Below are positions 28,613 through 37,532 of a stretch of 64,000 nt of DNA, one piece after another. The notes beneath the pieces are model-generated. The model was not told the origin of the DNA and ran no database searches. It saw nothing but the letters and a program-made list of their open reading frames with translations. The position numbers and the translations under genes were made by a program. This DNA comes from Glaciecola petra. Its GTDB lineage: Bacteria > Pseudomonadota > Gammaproteobacteria > Enterobacterales > Alteromonadaceae. The stretch lies in assembly GCF_031846345.1 (NCBI RefSeq), contig NZ_JAVRHX010000001.1, positions 558,001 through 622,000 on the forward strand, written 5' to 3'. Within the stretch, counting starts at the first letter, position 1; each line of letters begins with the position of its first letter.

Positions 28613-29318
28613 TATTTGCACTCTCTGCATTGTCGCTTACTAGCACAAAACCAACACCAAATACTGTTTTGAGCATAGGAAAGGGAAAGGGCTTATCTAT
28701 TGCATTACGTAATTGATAAATATGAGAACGCATTGCGTCTGATTCTGTCGGCTCATCACCCCAAAGCTTAAAATTTAACTGCGAACGGCTAACTACTTGT
28801 GGGTAAGCTTCAGCGAGTATAGTAAGAATCTTAAATCCCATGCTGCTTAGCTCAAGCGTTGAGTTTTCACGCATGGCAGTCCGTCGTTTTCTATCCAGTA
28901 CTAAAGGCCCTATTACTAGCTTATCATTTGTGTGCAGCAAATGTCTGCGCGAAAGGGCTAAGCAACGCACTTCAAGTTCTTGTAGAGAAAATGGCTTACT
29001 TAAATAGTCGTCTGTTCCAACGGTAAACCCTTCCACTTTATCTTCGAGGCTATCTCTTGCTGTCAGCATTAAAATTGGGATGTGACGGTCGGCTCTTTCT
29101 CTAATATTTTGACACACTTCTGTGCCATCCATTCCGGGTAAATGTAAATCAAGAATAATTAAATCGTAGTAGTTTTGTAGGGCCAGTTCGAGGCCTTGAT
29201 TGCCCCGAACTGCGAAATCCAATACATGTCCCTTTTGCTCAAAAAATTCAGCAATATTTTTGGCAATATTTTGCTCATCTTCTATCAGCAGTATCTGCAA
29301 AGGGGGCAATGTATTCAT
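28605..29318 (-). CDS. OmpR/PhoB-family response regulator
   Basis: A 237-residue regulator with an N-terminal receiver (phospho-acceptor Asp57 in LIILDLHLPGMDG, switch Lys in YLSKPFS) and a C-terminal winged-helix DNA-binding domain ending MLKTVFGVGFVLV. OmpR/PhoB proteins bind head-to-tail direct repeats with an 11-bp period, which is the geometry of the six TTCACA-N5-TTCACA sites in this window. It is therefore the prime candidate to bind them. It is co-transcribed with the kinase (8-nt overlap) and with the DJ-1-like gene 34 nt upstream, which itself carries such a site. Confidence 0.94.
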   Translation of the reverse strand: MNTLPPLQILLIEDEQNIAKNIAEFFEQKGHVLDFAVRGNQGLELALQNYYDLIILDLHLPGMDGTEVCQNIRERADRHIPILMLTARDSLEDKVEGFTVGTDDYLSKPFSLQELEVRCLALSRRHLLHTNDKLVIGPLVLDRKRRTAMRENSTLELSSMGFKILTILAEAYPQVVSRSQLNFKLWGDEPTESDAMRSHIYQLRNAIDKPFPFPMLKTVFGVGFVLVSDNAESANND

Positions 29319-29352
29319 GCAAATCTCCTCACATGTATTGGCACTAAGGTTT

Positions 29353-30480
29353 TCATTGGGTCAAGGTGTTTAACATCTCAATCGCCGGTTTAAAATCAGG
29401 TGTGACCGTCAGTAACTGGCGCAAAGTCGTAAGGGCCGCCTCGTTTTTACCTAACTGGTGTTGCACGGTAGCAATTTTTAAATCTATCCGTGGATTGTTG
29501 AGCTCTTCTTTTGCCAAGCTCATTAGGACTAGCGCATTTTCCAGTTCAACTTTATCGACTGCCACTTTTAGATAATAATACCCATACATGCCTACAAGAG
29601 GAATATTATATTGCCCTTTGGAATCAGTAAGTGCTTTTTCAGCCTCTTTACTGCCGCTTAAAACTTTAGCGACTAAAGCCAATGTTGCATCATCTTTATA
29701 AGCAGGCATAGGTTTGATTTTAATACCTATAGATTTAAGCAACTCTTTAGCAACCGATACAGTGGAGGATGGGTTTTGACCTGTGATTAAACGTCCGTCA
29801 ACAGCAACATGGTTTAACATGATGTCACTAGATTCGAATTTTGCCCCTCGTTCAATAATTTTGTCCTCGAGCATAAACTCAAAATCATTTATCCACTTTT
29901 TACCAAATAGCTTTTCTTCCTGGTTAGTAAATCCGTTTACCACTTTATTTGTAATTAAGTAACTGCCATCATTTAGTTTAACGTCAACCAGCGCAGCAGG
30001 GCCATGACAAACCGCAGCCACCGAGCCCTGTTGCTGATAAATATCGGCAATTAAGTTCTGCAATGGCTTACTTTTAGGTAAATCAAACATTGCACCTTTG
30101 CCACCAACTACAAACACTCCATCGTAGTCTGTGGCAGTTAAAGCAGCGATTGACAACGTATTATTTAGTTTGGCCATTATTGCATTATCACCTAAGATAG
30201 CGGCGTTGTATGGTGTGCTGGGATCATATTTGTCGGCTTCTACCTGACCACCTAAAGGGCTAGCAATATCTACTTGTATACCGTGATGCTTAAAAACTAG
30301 ATAAGCCTTTGAGAACTCACCAAATTCATAACCAGGAGTTTCTTTTCCTGCTTGTTGGCCATAACCGCTAAGTACCATTAGTATTTTTTTATTGTGTGAA
30401 TCGGCGAATGAATTCACCGAATTTAACAAAAATAAAGTTAAGATAATCGTTTGTATAAATTGTTGTATTAACTTTTTCAT
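29353..30480 (-). CDS. Exported DJ-1/PfpI-like protein with C-terminal helical-repeat domain
   Basis: A 375-residue protein with a signal peptide (about 26 residues, NSFADS). A DJ-1/PfpI domain of Hsp31-like size (about 30-240) has the nucleophile elbow AVCHGPAAL with Cys158. An all-helical C-terminus (about 260-375) looks like TPR repeats (LGKNEAALTTLRQLLTVTPDFKPA region). DJ-1 relatives act as glyoxalases, chaperones or amidase-like enzymes; a secreted form with TPRs is unusual. Operator B lies 43 nt upstream and the response regulator follows by 34 nt, so it probably leads a three-gene operon. Confidence 0.82.
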   Translation of the reverse strand: MKKLIQQFIQTIILTLFLLNSVNSFADSHNKKILMVLSGYGQQAGKETPGYEFGEFSKAYLVFKHHGIQVDIASPLGGQVEADKYDPSTPYNAAILGDNAIMAKLNNTLSIAALTATDYDGVFVVGGKGAMFDLPKSKPLQNLIADIYQQQGSVAAVCHGPAALVDVKLNDGSYLITNKVVNGFTNQEEKLFGKKWINDFEFMLEDKIIERGAKFESSDIMLNHVAVDGRLITGQNPSSTVSVAKELLKSIGIKIKPMPAYKDDATLALVAKVLSGSKEAEKALTDSKGQYNIPLVGMYGYYYLKVAVDKVELENALVLMSLAKEELNNPRIDLKIATVQHQLGKNEAALTTLRQLLTVTPDFKPAIEMLNTLTQ

Positions 30481-30507
30481 CGTGCTTCCTTTAATAGAGT
30501 TGTCATC

Positions 30508-30540
30508 ACTTTCTCAAACTATCTGTGAAAAGGATGTGAA
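30508..30540 (-). promoter_or_regulatory. Direct-repeat operator B, driving the DJ-1/regulator/kinase operon
   Basis: On the minus strand TTCACA (30540-30535), 5 nt, TTCACA (30529-30524), 10 nt, then GAAAGT (30513-30508), a poor -10 and the weakest of the six. It sits between the ABC permease stop and the DJ-1-like start. If real, the two-component genes are autoregulated. Confidence 0.6.
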
Positions 30541-30553
30541 ATAAAGTACAAAC

Positions 30554-33040
30554 TTATTGTTCGGCCATTAATTGACGAACCGAACTAGATAAACTGTTTT
30601 TACTGGCAGCAATTCCCAGCAGCGTGACAGATAATAAGATCACAAACAAGGTAACGCCGAGCCATAGAAAATCAGGCTTGTAGGTCAATGAAAATTGAGA
30701 TTGATAAATGAGTAAACCCGCGACATAAGTACCAGAAATAGAGCCAATAGCGGCTATTGCACCCGTCACAATCCACTCAATGATATTAAGCTTTAGACAA
30801 GTCGATTTATCAAAGCCAAAGCTCATGATGATAGCGTTTTTCTTTTTTTCTTTATCTTCTAATGAGGTAATCGAGGCTAAAATAACGATACTTGCTAGTA
30901 TGATGATTAACACGGCAAAGCCGCTAATAACATGGGTAATCATTGATAGCATGGCATCAAATCTGGCTGTCATTTCTTTGAGTGACACCATGCGCAGTGA
31001 AGGGTGCTGTTGCCATAAATCACCTAATAATGAAAATTGGGTTTCAGCTAATTCTAAACTGGCCATATTATATTGCGGGGCCTGCAAGTAAGCTAACGCA
31101 TATGATGGCATTTGTACCCAAAATGTTATTGAACCTGCTCCAGGTTTAAATGCGTGACTGGCTACAATAGTAAATTCAACACTTTGCGAACCTACAGAAA
31201 AAGTCATTAGGTCACCTAGAGATAAACCTAGATCGGTCATCACCTCCTGTTCTATTGAAATTTGTTGCCAGTTTTTAGTGTCCTTTGGCCACCATTGGCC
31301 ATCGACTACACGGTTATTAGTGGGTATATTGTCGGCCCAATGTAATCTGATAGAGCGCTGAAAAGTTGCCATACTATCACTTGGTTTATCGCTAAATTGT
31401 GATAAGTGCTGTCCGTTCACTTCAGTTAATTTTGCGTAGATAAATGGCTTGCGCTGCCGAATATCAATATCATGTTCTGCGGCCCATGCTTGGATGAACT
31501 GCATTTGATGTTGAGTAGCTTGCGACACCATCAAGTTGCCATCATGCTGGCGCTTGTAAGCGCTCATTGTATTGCCCAGATCTTTCATTAACATTAAAGT
31601 AAACAACAATAAAAACGCACATAATCCAACGCCAAGAATCTGGGTGCTTTTGCCGACCAATCGTTGTTTCATCATAAAGAGTGCAAAAGGCATCAAGCCA
31701 GAGAAACCCTGAGTGAACTTTTCTCCTAATGATAGCCCCAGCCAACTAGTTACCAATATCAATAGTACACTTATTAGCATTGCCAATAGCACCATCGAAG
31801 TGAGTAGGCCATTGTCGGAATATGCAAAGGCAATACTGGCTAACACGACCATTGCACTAAAAATTGATATCCAATAACTGACTTTACGCTGGGTATTGGT
31901 TACTAGTTGGGCCACGGAGCTTTTTTTAAGGCTGGCCCATACAGGTAACTGAAATATCAAGAATAAGGCACCCACTGCCATCGCAGATTGTAATGCCAAG
32001 CCCATGTGCCATTGCCAGTTCAGGTCGTTTAATGTTGAACTAAGCCAATCAACAAGTAGCCAATGGCTGAACGCAGAAAACAATAAAACGAAAGGCAGCA
32101 TGATTAAAAAACGAAAACACCATTTTAAAATCGAAATTTGCATTCCTGTTATTTTACTCGCACCAAGACTCATACATACAGCGCTAAAATACTGTTCTTT
32201 TTGCATTTGTATACGCGTGAGCTGCTCGATAGCAATGGCCGCCATAAAAAATAGAATAATAGAAGCAAGGCCAATGAAGTTCTCAGTCCTTTTCCAGAAT
32301 AATGCAAGTGGATGAGCCCCTTGTTTATGACGAACCTGTGCTGCAGGTAAATGCAGTTTTTGCCATTCGAGGATTTGTTCAGATTGTTTTGGGCCAAGAG
32401 CGAAAAGATAACGATGATTTATAATGTCTTGAGGCACATTTATATGGCTAAGGTCATTGCGATTGATCAAAGCGCGCATGTCTACATTGTGCCCCTCCAT
32501 CAAGCGATCAGGTTCGTGGAGTAAAATCTTCGTGACCAAAAAAGCTTGATCAGCAATGGTAAGCGTTTCACCGATGGTGACAGATAGACTGGATAGCAAG
32601 CGCGGATCAAGCCATATTTCTCCAGATTCGGGGCCAGTGAGTGAAAATTCGGGCGCCTCATCTAATGATGCTGTCGTTAGCAATTCTCCTTCTAGCGGGT
32701 AATCACTCGCGACCGCTTTCAACATAGTGCGTTGCCACTTTCCATTATGGGTTAACGTCGTAATTAGGTTTTGCGTCAATACCATTTTCTCAGACATATT
32801 AATGAGTGCACGTTGCTGGGATTCATTCAATACTTGTTGTTGACTAATCACCAAATCCGCACCCAATAAATTTGCTAGGTTATTCTCTAAATAGTTTTGT
32901 ATACTTTGGCTGGTTAGACTCAAGGTGACGATAAATCCCATCAATATCCCTTGTGTCCAATGCATAAATCTTTGATGTGTTAAGTGCCTCTCTTGCTGAT
33001 AAAAATGCCAAGCCAGTTTGTAGGTTTGTATATTCATCAT
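30554..33040 (-). CDS. ABC transporter permease of the FtsX/YbbP type
   Basis: An 828-residue inner-membrane protein with two FtsX-like blocks. There is an N-terminal helix, a large periplasmic domain (about residues 45-255), three or four helices, further central helices, a second periplasmic domain, and three C-terminal helices ending near the C-terminus. Length and layout match YbbP-type permeases (E. coli YbbP 804). Such exporters are mechanotransmission or lipid/lipoprotein/peptide handling machines rather than solute pores. It overlaps the ATPase stop by 4 nt (ATGA), so the two are coupled. Substrate unknown. Confidence 0.88.
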   Translation of the reverse strand: MMNIQTYKLAWHFYQQERHLTHQRFMHWTQGILMGFIVTLSLTSQSIQNYLENNLANLLGADLVISQQQVLNESQQRALINMSEKMVLTQNLITTLTHNGKWQRTMLKAVASDYPLEGELLTTASLDEAPEFSLTGPESGEIWLDPRLLSSLSVTIGETLTIADQAFLVTKILLHEPDRLMEGHNVDMRALINRNDLSHINVPQDIINHRYLFALGPKQSEQILEWQKLHLPAAQVRHKQGAHPLALFWKRTENFIGLASIILFFMAAIAIEQLTRIQMQKEQYFSAVCMSLGASKITGMQISILKWCFRFLIMLPFVLLFSAFSHWLLVDWLSSTLNDLNWQWHMGLALQSAMAVGALFLIFQLPVWASLKKSSVAQLVTNTQRKVSYWISIFSAMVVLASIAFAYSDNGLLTSMVLLAMLISVLLILVTSWLGLSLGEKFTQGFSGLMPFALFMMKQRLVGKSTQILGVGLCAFLLLFTLMLMKDLGNTMSAYKRQHDGNLMVSQATQHQMQFIQAWAAEHDIDIRQRKPFIYAKLTEVNGQHLSQFSDKPSDSMATFQRSIRLHWADNIPTNNRVVDGQWWPKDTKNWQQISIEQEVMTDLGLSLGDLMTFSVGSQSVEFTIVASHAFKPGAGSITFWVQMPSYALAYLQAPQYNMASLELAETQFSLLGDLWQQHPSLRMVSLKEMTARFDAMLSMITHVISGFAVLIIILASIVILASITSLEDKEKKKNAIIMSFGFDKSTCLKLNIIEWIVTGAIAAIGSISGTYVAGLLIYQSQFSLTYKPDFLWLGVTLFVILLSVTLLGIAASKNSLSSSVRQLMAEQ

Positions 33041-33729
33041 GCCACCCCTGGCTGAAGTTGTTGCGTAACCCTACAAGCCTCGTTTTCTAAAGAGAACACA
33101 TGCTCAGCTCGAGCCGCTAGTTCGGTACTGTGAGTGACAAGGACCAAACCGGCGCCGTTTTGCTGACAGCAAGAAAATAAGATATCGGCAACCGCTTTAG
33201 CGCTGTTTACATCTAAATTGCCGGTGGGTTCATCGGCAAAAATGAATTTTGGCTTAAACACTAAGGCCCGAGCAATTGCTACACGCTGCTGCTCACCACC
33301 ACTCAATTGCTGAGGCTTGTGGTCAAGCCGGTGCCCTAATCCAACTTTTATTAAGTATTCTTTAGCTTGCGATTCAGCATTCTTGTTTCCACGAAGCTTT
33401 AGGGGCAAGGCTACATTGCTTAAAGCAGTGAGTTCTGGCAGTAAGTGAAATTGTTGAAATATAAAACCAATGTCTTCTCTCAATAAACTTAGTGGACCGG
33501 TTTTTGAATTTGATACACAATGGATATCGCCTTTTGCCGGTATCTCAAGACCCGACATCAACATTAAAAGACTGGATTTCCCAGAACCAGAAGGACCAGT
33601 GATAGCATAGGACTGCCCTTGAACTATCGATAAATTAAGATCGCTAAACAGCTCGACTTTTGTATCGTTGTTGTTGAAAGACTGACCCACGCCAATTAAC
33701 TGGATTTGTGTAGTGTTTTTTACCAACAT
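33037..33729 (-). CDS. ABC transporter ATP-binding protein (YbbA/LolD/MacB type)
   Basis: A 230-residue ATPase with Walker A GPSGSGKS (about 45-52), the Q-loop FQQFHLLPELTAL typical of the MacB/LolD group, signature LSGGEQQRVAIARAL, Walker B FIFADEPTGNLD and the H-loop THSTE. It pairs with the permease that follows with a 4-nt overlap. ATG 33729 is preferred to an upstream in-frame TTG (33741), since GGA lies 8 nt before it. Operator C lies 31-63 nt upstream, placing this transporter under the same control as the two-component genes. Confidence 0.94.
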   Translation of the reverse strand: MLVKNTTQIQLIGVGQSFNNNDTKVELFSDLNLSIVQGQSYAITGPSGSGKSSLLMLMSGLEIPAKGDIHCVSNSKTGPLSLLREDIGFIFQQFHLLPELTALSNVALPLKLRGNKNAESQAKEYLIKVGLGHRLDHKPQQLSGGEQQRVAIARALVFKPKFIFADEPTGNLDVNSAKAVADILFSCCQQNGAGLVLVTHSTELAARAEHVFSLENEACRVTQQLQPGVA

Positions 33730-33759
33730 AATTTTGTCCAATAGTGATTATTGCACCTG

Positions 33760-33792
33760 ATGTTAGTTGGTAGTTTGTGAAACGGGTGTGAA
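33760..33792 (-). promoter_or_regulatory. Direct-repeat operator C with -10, driving the ABC transporter
   Basis: On the minus strand TTCACA (33792-33787), 5 nt, TTCACA (33781-33776), 10 nt, then TAACAT (33765-33760). Same geometry and orientation relative to its gene as the other five sites. Confidence 0.7.
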
Positions 33793-33863
33793 TTCCCCAA
33801 GATATCTTAGATAATCTGTTCACTCAGACAGTAAATATTTTATTTAACTTAGTTTGGGGTAAG

Positions 33864-34487
33864 TTAATTTCTAGTAAGCTGAACGTTCAGACTTCTCTCG
33901 ATATAGTATTCAACATATTCTGGCAGTCCTTGTGCGCCAGACATTATCTCGAATCGCTCGTGTAATAAGTCATTTGGATCGTTTTCAAGATGCACTATAC
34001 GCCAAGTGTTAAGTGGCTGTTTTTCTTCACCGCTTACGCCATGAGTCACATGGAATAAAGGCTGTTTTTGCGTAGCATATAGGACCTGCCCTGCATCATC
34101 TTCGACCTTAGGTAAGCCAATAAATGTTACTTGTTGATTTGAATGATTCAAATAACAAGCTTCTATCACTGTGCCATAACTTTGCGGCTGCAACCACAAC
34201 CGTTGCTCTGAAACACGGATGAATACTACATCACCGTTTTTCAGTATTTGACGTCCCCAAGCACGAGCAGTTCCTTCCTTGACTACACTACTGATGAAAA
34301 GGTCGGGGCGGGCGGCTTTTTTAACCTCCATTTCCCAAAGTTGAGTTCGAGTCAAGCTGAGCCCTTCAACACTAGGGTAGTCATTTACTATAACCCGATT
34401 CACATCCAATGGTTGAAGTTCTATGCTTGTGTAGCCTGATTTATTCCATGCTTTATAAAAAATTTCTTCATGGTTGTCTAGGTTCAT
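33864..34487 (-). CDS. Hypothetical protein (207 aa)
   Basis: A cytoplasmic-looking protein I do not recognise, with no signal peptide or membrane helix. The N-terminus is MNLDNHEEIFYKAWNKSG; a beta-rich middle (GDVVFIRVSEQRLWLQP) and WRIVHLENDPNDLLHERFEIM follow. GTG 34496 is in frame, but AAGGTG upstream of ATG 34487 favours the latter. It is upstream of and co-directional with the ABC genes, but operator C lies between, so it is probably a separate unit. Confidence 0.7.
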   Translation of the reverse strand: MNLDNHEEIFYKAWNKSGYTSIELQPLDVNRVIVNDYPSVEGLSLTRTQLWEMEVKKAARPDLFISSVVKEGTARAWGRQILKNGDVVFIRVSEQRLWLQPQSYGTVIEACYLNHSNQQVTFIGLPKVEDDAGQVLYATQKQPLFHVTHGVSGEEKQPLNTWRIVHLENDPNDLLHERFEIMSGAQGLPEYVEYYIERSLNVQLTRN

Positions 34488-34555
34488 TGTTAACACCTTA
34501 AAAATGGTTTAATTTGGCCTTGTATTTTGTATTAGCGTCAATGGCAGTCACCTTG

Positions 34556-34804
34556 TCACACACTTGATTTAATAGTAATTGCCATCAACCTTCGAGTTAA
34601 TGGCACTACGATTAAACTGAATGGAAACGCCACTAACATTGCAATGAGCCATGAATTTGGCCACTTAACAAAAGCTTCGCTTAAAGTTGTTGATTCTAAA
34701 ATTAACATGGTCGCTGACATGACGCCGGACATTAGAAATGACATTACAAATGAAAACGCAAGCGCTTCTAATTTATGTGGAATCATTTGAGTAATCTCCT
34801 TCAT
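34556..34804 (-). CDS. DUF2798 membrane protein
   Basis: An 82-residue protein with two membrane helices. MIPHKLEALAFSFVMSFLMSG and WLIAMLVAFPFSLIVVPLTRRL are the two DUF2798 segments. The family is uncharacterised and often found beside redox or regulatory genes. It starts 5 nt after the FMN-reductase stop, so it is the third gene of a pirin-reductase-DUF2798 operon. Confidence 0.82.
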   Translation of the reverse strand: MKEITQMIPHKLEALAFSFVMSFLMSGVMSATMLILESTTLSEAFVKWPNSWLIAMLVAFPFSLIVVPLTRRLMAITIKSSV

Positions 34805-34809
34805 ATCTG

Positions 34810-35343
34810 TTATTTATTGTCTTGTAAATGCGACAATGTATCTTTGAGCTGCTTTACTAAGAGATCATTTGTAAGTAACCCTTTGTCAGTATCAAAATTC
34901 TTGAAAAATTCAGGTATAGACAAAGACGCTACTACTTTGCCAGCAAAGTAATGTGCAGATTCGACGGCTAAAGACAAAACACTTCTCGCACCACCTGGTC
35001 CAGGTGATGTTGATAAAAACACGAGTGGTTTGTCTTGGTATACTTTTTGGTTTACGCGAGTAGCCCAATCAAAAAGGTTTTTGTATGCCACGGTGTAGTT
35101 ACCATTATGTTCAGCAAGCGATATTAATAGCGCGTCAACTTTTGCAATTTTATCTAGGAATCTAGAGGCTGGATCTGGGATGCCTTGTTTTTCCTCTAAA
35201 TCAATACTGTAAATAGGCATTTCATAGTCATTAATATCCAAAAACTCGATATCGCCATCGGGTATTAGACTAGAGGCATATTTTATAAGATCTTTGTTAA
35301 TAGACTTGAGACTGTTACTGGCTGCTAATGCTAGAATTTTCAT
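34810..35343 (-). CDS. NADPH-dependent FMN reductase family protein
   Basis: A 177-residue flavodoxin-like protein. The phosphate-binding start ILALAASNSLKSINKDL and the LVFLSTSPGPGGARSVL block are those of the NADPH-dependent FMN/azo/quinone reductase family, which carries two-electron reduction of quinones or flavins in the cytoplasm. It lies 25 nt after the pirin gene. A quinone-detoxifying role is supported by the neighbour set only. Confidence 0.88.
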   Translation of the reverse strand: MKILALAASNSLKSINKDLIKYASSLIPDGDIEFLDINDYEMPIYSIDLEEKQGIPDPASRFLDKIAKVDALLISLAEHNGNYTVAYKNLFDWATRVNQKVYQDKPLVFLSTSPGPGGARSVLSLAVESAHYFAGKVVASLSIPEFFKNFDTDKGLLTNDLLVKQLKDTLSHLQDNK

Positions 35344-35368
35344 GGTTATTTCCTCTATTGTGTAAATA

Positions 35369-36286
35369 TTAGTTTTTGGACAACGACTTAATTTGACCTA
35401 GTTTGCCTGCAGCATATGCGGCTTCAATCCTTGCTACTTCAGCCTCATTGCTCATTACAAAAGGGCCCTTTTGAACAAAGCTTTCATTAACGGGGGCAGA
35501 AGCAAACAAAACAAAGTGTGCTTTAGAGCTTGCTACATTCGTTAACTCAATCAAATTGGTGTCAAAACCTGACATCGTTTTGATACCAAGCGCTTTACCT
35601 GCTTGCATGGTAATTTCCTCGCCTCCAGCGTTTAGTTTAATTTCGCCAGTTAATAGATATAGCCAGCCATTCTCCTTCGCTTGCAAGTCATGAGTGAACT
35701 TACAACCAGTATCAAGCTCTCCATCTAGAATAGTCATAGGTAACGCAGGTGATACCGCACCTTCAGTTTGATTACTGTTTCCAAGTACAACTCGAACGCG
35801 CAGGCCATCTTTTGTAATGATTGGCATATCTTTAGCTTTCACATGCAGCGATTCGGGCGGATCATGTTTCATTAAGTGTGGCAGATTGATAAATACTTGA
35901 AGGCCATGAGTATTCGCTCCATCTCTAGGCTTCTCATCATGCACAGCACCAGAGGCAGCCTTTAACCAATACAAGTCGCCAGGCATTAAATCAAAGTCAT
36001 TACCTAGTGAATCTTGGTTGTGAAATTTACCTACACTGTCTTCAAAAAGGACAGTCACCGCCGAAAGACCAGCGTGAGGGTGAGCACCAAAAGTAGGTTT
36101 GCTCATATGGTAATGATCTACCATGACTAAAGGGTCCATGGCGCCAACGAAATTATTGTGACGAAAGGTACTTGCTGTAAAACCGTTTCCAATATTTAGT
36201 TTATTGCCTTTTTGTGGTGCACTAAATGTAACGCTCGAAAATATCTGTGCAGTCCGGCTCTCTGCTAACATGGGATTGGTGTTCAT
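35369..36286 (-). CDS. Pirin family protein
   Basis: A 305-residue two-cupin protein. The N-terminal cupin has the metal-site pattern HPHAGLSAVT and AVHDEKP, giving the His-x-His ... His-x-Glu set of pirins. The C-terminal cupin contains WLYLLTGEI and a strand pattern like YhhW. Several bacterial pirins show quercetinase activity; others act as redox-responsive cofactors. It heads the minus-strand operon with FMN reductase and DUF2798 and is divergent from a LysR gene, the usual arrangement for LysR-controlled pirin operons. Confidence 0.92.
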   Translation of the reverse strand: MNTNPMLAESRTAQIFSSVTFSAPQKGNKLNIGNGFTASTFRHNNFVGAMDPLVMVDHYHMSKPTFGAHPHAGLSAVTVLFEDSVGKFHNQDSLGNDFDLMPGDLYWLKAASGAVHDEKPRDGANTHGLQVFINLPHLMKHDPPESLHVKAKDMPIITKDGLRVRVVLGNSNQTEGAVSPALPMTILDGELDTGCKFTHDLQAKENGWLYLLTGEIKLNAGGEEITMQAGKALGIKTMSGFDTNLIELTNVASSKAHFVLFASAPVNESFVQKGPFVMSNEAEVARIEAAYAAGKLGQIKSLSKN

Positions 36287-36359
36287 TTTAAAGTCTCCTG
36301 TTTATTTTGAGTAAATCACTGTGCTAATAACCACGATTTAGAGGATAGCAATCAAAAAT

Positions 36360-36408
36360 TAGAACGTGTAGACTCAAAAAATGAATGTATCGTTCTATAC
36401 TTGGAACG
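36360..36408. promoter_or_regulatory. GAACG/CGTTC repeat cluster, candidate LysR operator
   Basis: CGTTC (36391-36395), 8 nt, GAACG (36404-36408) form a tight dyad. A further TAGAACG at 36360-36366 pairs with CGTTCTA at 36391-36397. The cluster lies in the pirin/LysR divergent gap, 22 nt before the LysR start, as expected for autoregulation. Confidence 0.45.
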
Positions 36409-36429
36409 AACTTAGGAGCATAACGGGTT

Positions 36430-37344
36430 ATGATTGATTTAAATGACTATTTCTATTTTATTCATGTCGTGGAAAAACGCGGTTTCTCTCCTGCCGCAGA
36501 CGCATTAAACATGCCTAAATCGCGCCTCAGCAGGCACGTATCTCAACTAGAGGCAAGACTTGATACTCGACTGATACAAAGAACTTCCCGCCAGTTTAAT
36601 GTGACAGAAGCCGGCGAGCTATTTTACGAGCATGCGCGCAAAGTGATAGAAGGCATGGAAATTGCCGAAGCAGCGTTTCAACATCGAAAAGCAACATTAA
36701 GTGGTCATGTAAGCTTTAGTTGCTCGTTTGGCGTTGCGCAGTTTGCGCTTCAAGAAATTGTTTTTGAGTTTCTGGCTAAACATCCAAATGTGAAACTCAT
36801 CCAACAGGTTAGCAACCAAAGTGTCGACCTTGTTGCTTCTGGGATAGATATGGCAATAAGAGGGCATATGGATACCATGCCAGATTCGAGTATTATTCAA
36901 AGACGCTTAGCGAATGTTTCTTGGCATTTGTTCGCGAGTCCTGAATATCTCGATAAAACGGGTACGCCAACGTCACCTAAAGATCTACAACAAAGACAAG
37001 GTTTAAAGGTAGGTTGGCAGCCTGCACAGGGGCATTGGAATCTAGAAAACAGTAGTGGAGGCAAGTCCACCATTTCCTTTACTCCTAAATTGTGCAGCGA
37101 TGACATGACTACCTTAAAACAAGCAGCAGCAAAAAATTTTGGGATTGTAAGCTTGCCCGCTTATACATGCAGAGCCGAATTAGATAACGGAACCTTGGTA
37201 AGAGTTTTACCTGATTGGACGGCAGGGTGCGCGCAATTAAGTTTAATTACTCCTTCTCGACTCGGCCAATCACCAGTTGTTCGCACTCTTGCAGATTACT
37301 TCGTGAACAATGTGAATGCTCGGGTTGGAGATAAACCGAATTGA
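36430..37344 (+). CDS. LysR-family transcriptional regulator
   Basis: A 304-residue LysR protein with N-terminal helix-turn-helix (FYFIHVVEKRGFSPAADAL, then KSRLSRHVSQLEARL) and an effector domain containing GHVSFSCSFGVAQFAL and DLVASGIDMAIRGH, of the CrgA/QhpR-like group that often controls quinone or pirin operons. It is divergent from the pirin operon by 143 nt, with a GAACG dyad between, and is the likely regulator of both. Confidence 0.92.
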   Translation: MIDLNDYFYFIHVVEKRGFSPAADALNMPKSRLSRHVSQLEARLDTRLIQRTSRQFNVTEAGELFYEHARKVIEGMEIAEAAFQHRKATLSGHVSFSCSFGVAQFALQEIVFEFLAKHPNVKLIQQVSNQSVDLVASGIDMAIRGHMDTMPDSSIIQRRLANVSWHLFASPEYLDKTGTPTSPKDLQQRQGLKVGWQPAQGHWNLENSSGGKSTISFTPKLCSDDMTTLKQAAAKNFGIVSLPAYTCRAELDNGTLVRVLPDWTAGCAQLSLITPSRLGQSPVVRTLADYFVNNVNARVGDKPN

Positions 37345-37409
37345 AGATTGGTAAGCTCTGTCATATATCCTCACATTTTTTTTACGTGTTTTGAAAATCC
37401 CCCCAAAAT

Positions 37410-37454
37410 GTACTTTCGGTAATAAATTGCGTACTTTCTGTCAAGAGTAAGTAC
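37410..37454 (+). repeat. GTACTTTC direct repeats, 21 bp apart, plus inverted half-site
   Basis: GTACTTTCGGT (37410-37420) and GTACTTTCTGT (37431-37441) are in phase, two DNA turns apart, and AAGTAC (37449-37454) adds an inverted half. They lie in the 188-nt gap before the 87-aa membrane-protein gene and look like operator sites for an unidentified regulator. Confidence 0.4.
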
Positions 37455-37532
37455 CCCTTTATCTATTAATATTGTTTTCTACGAAATTAGTAAGTTTTAC
37501 TTTAATAAACAATTTCAATGAGGAATAAACAA

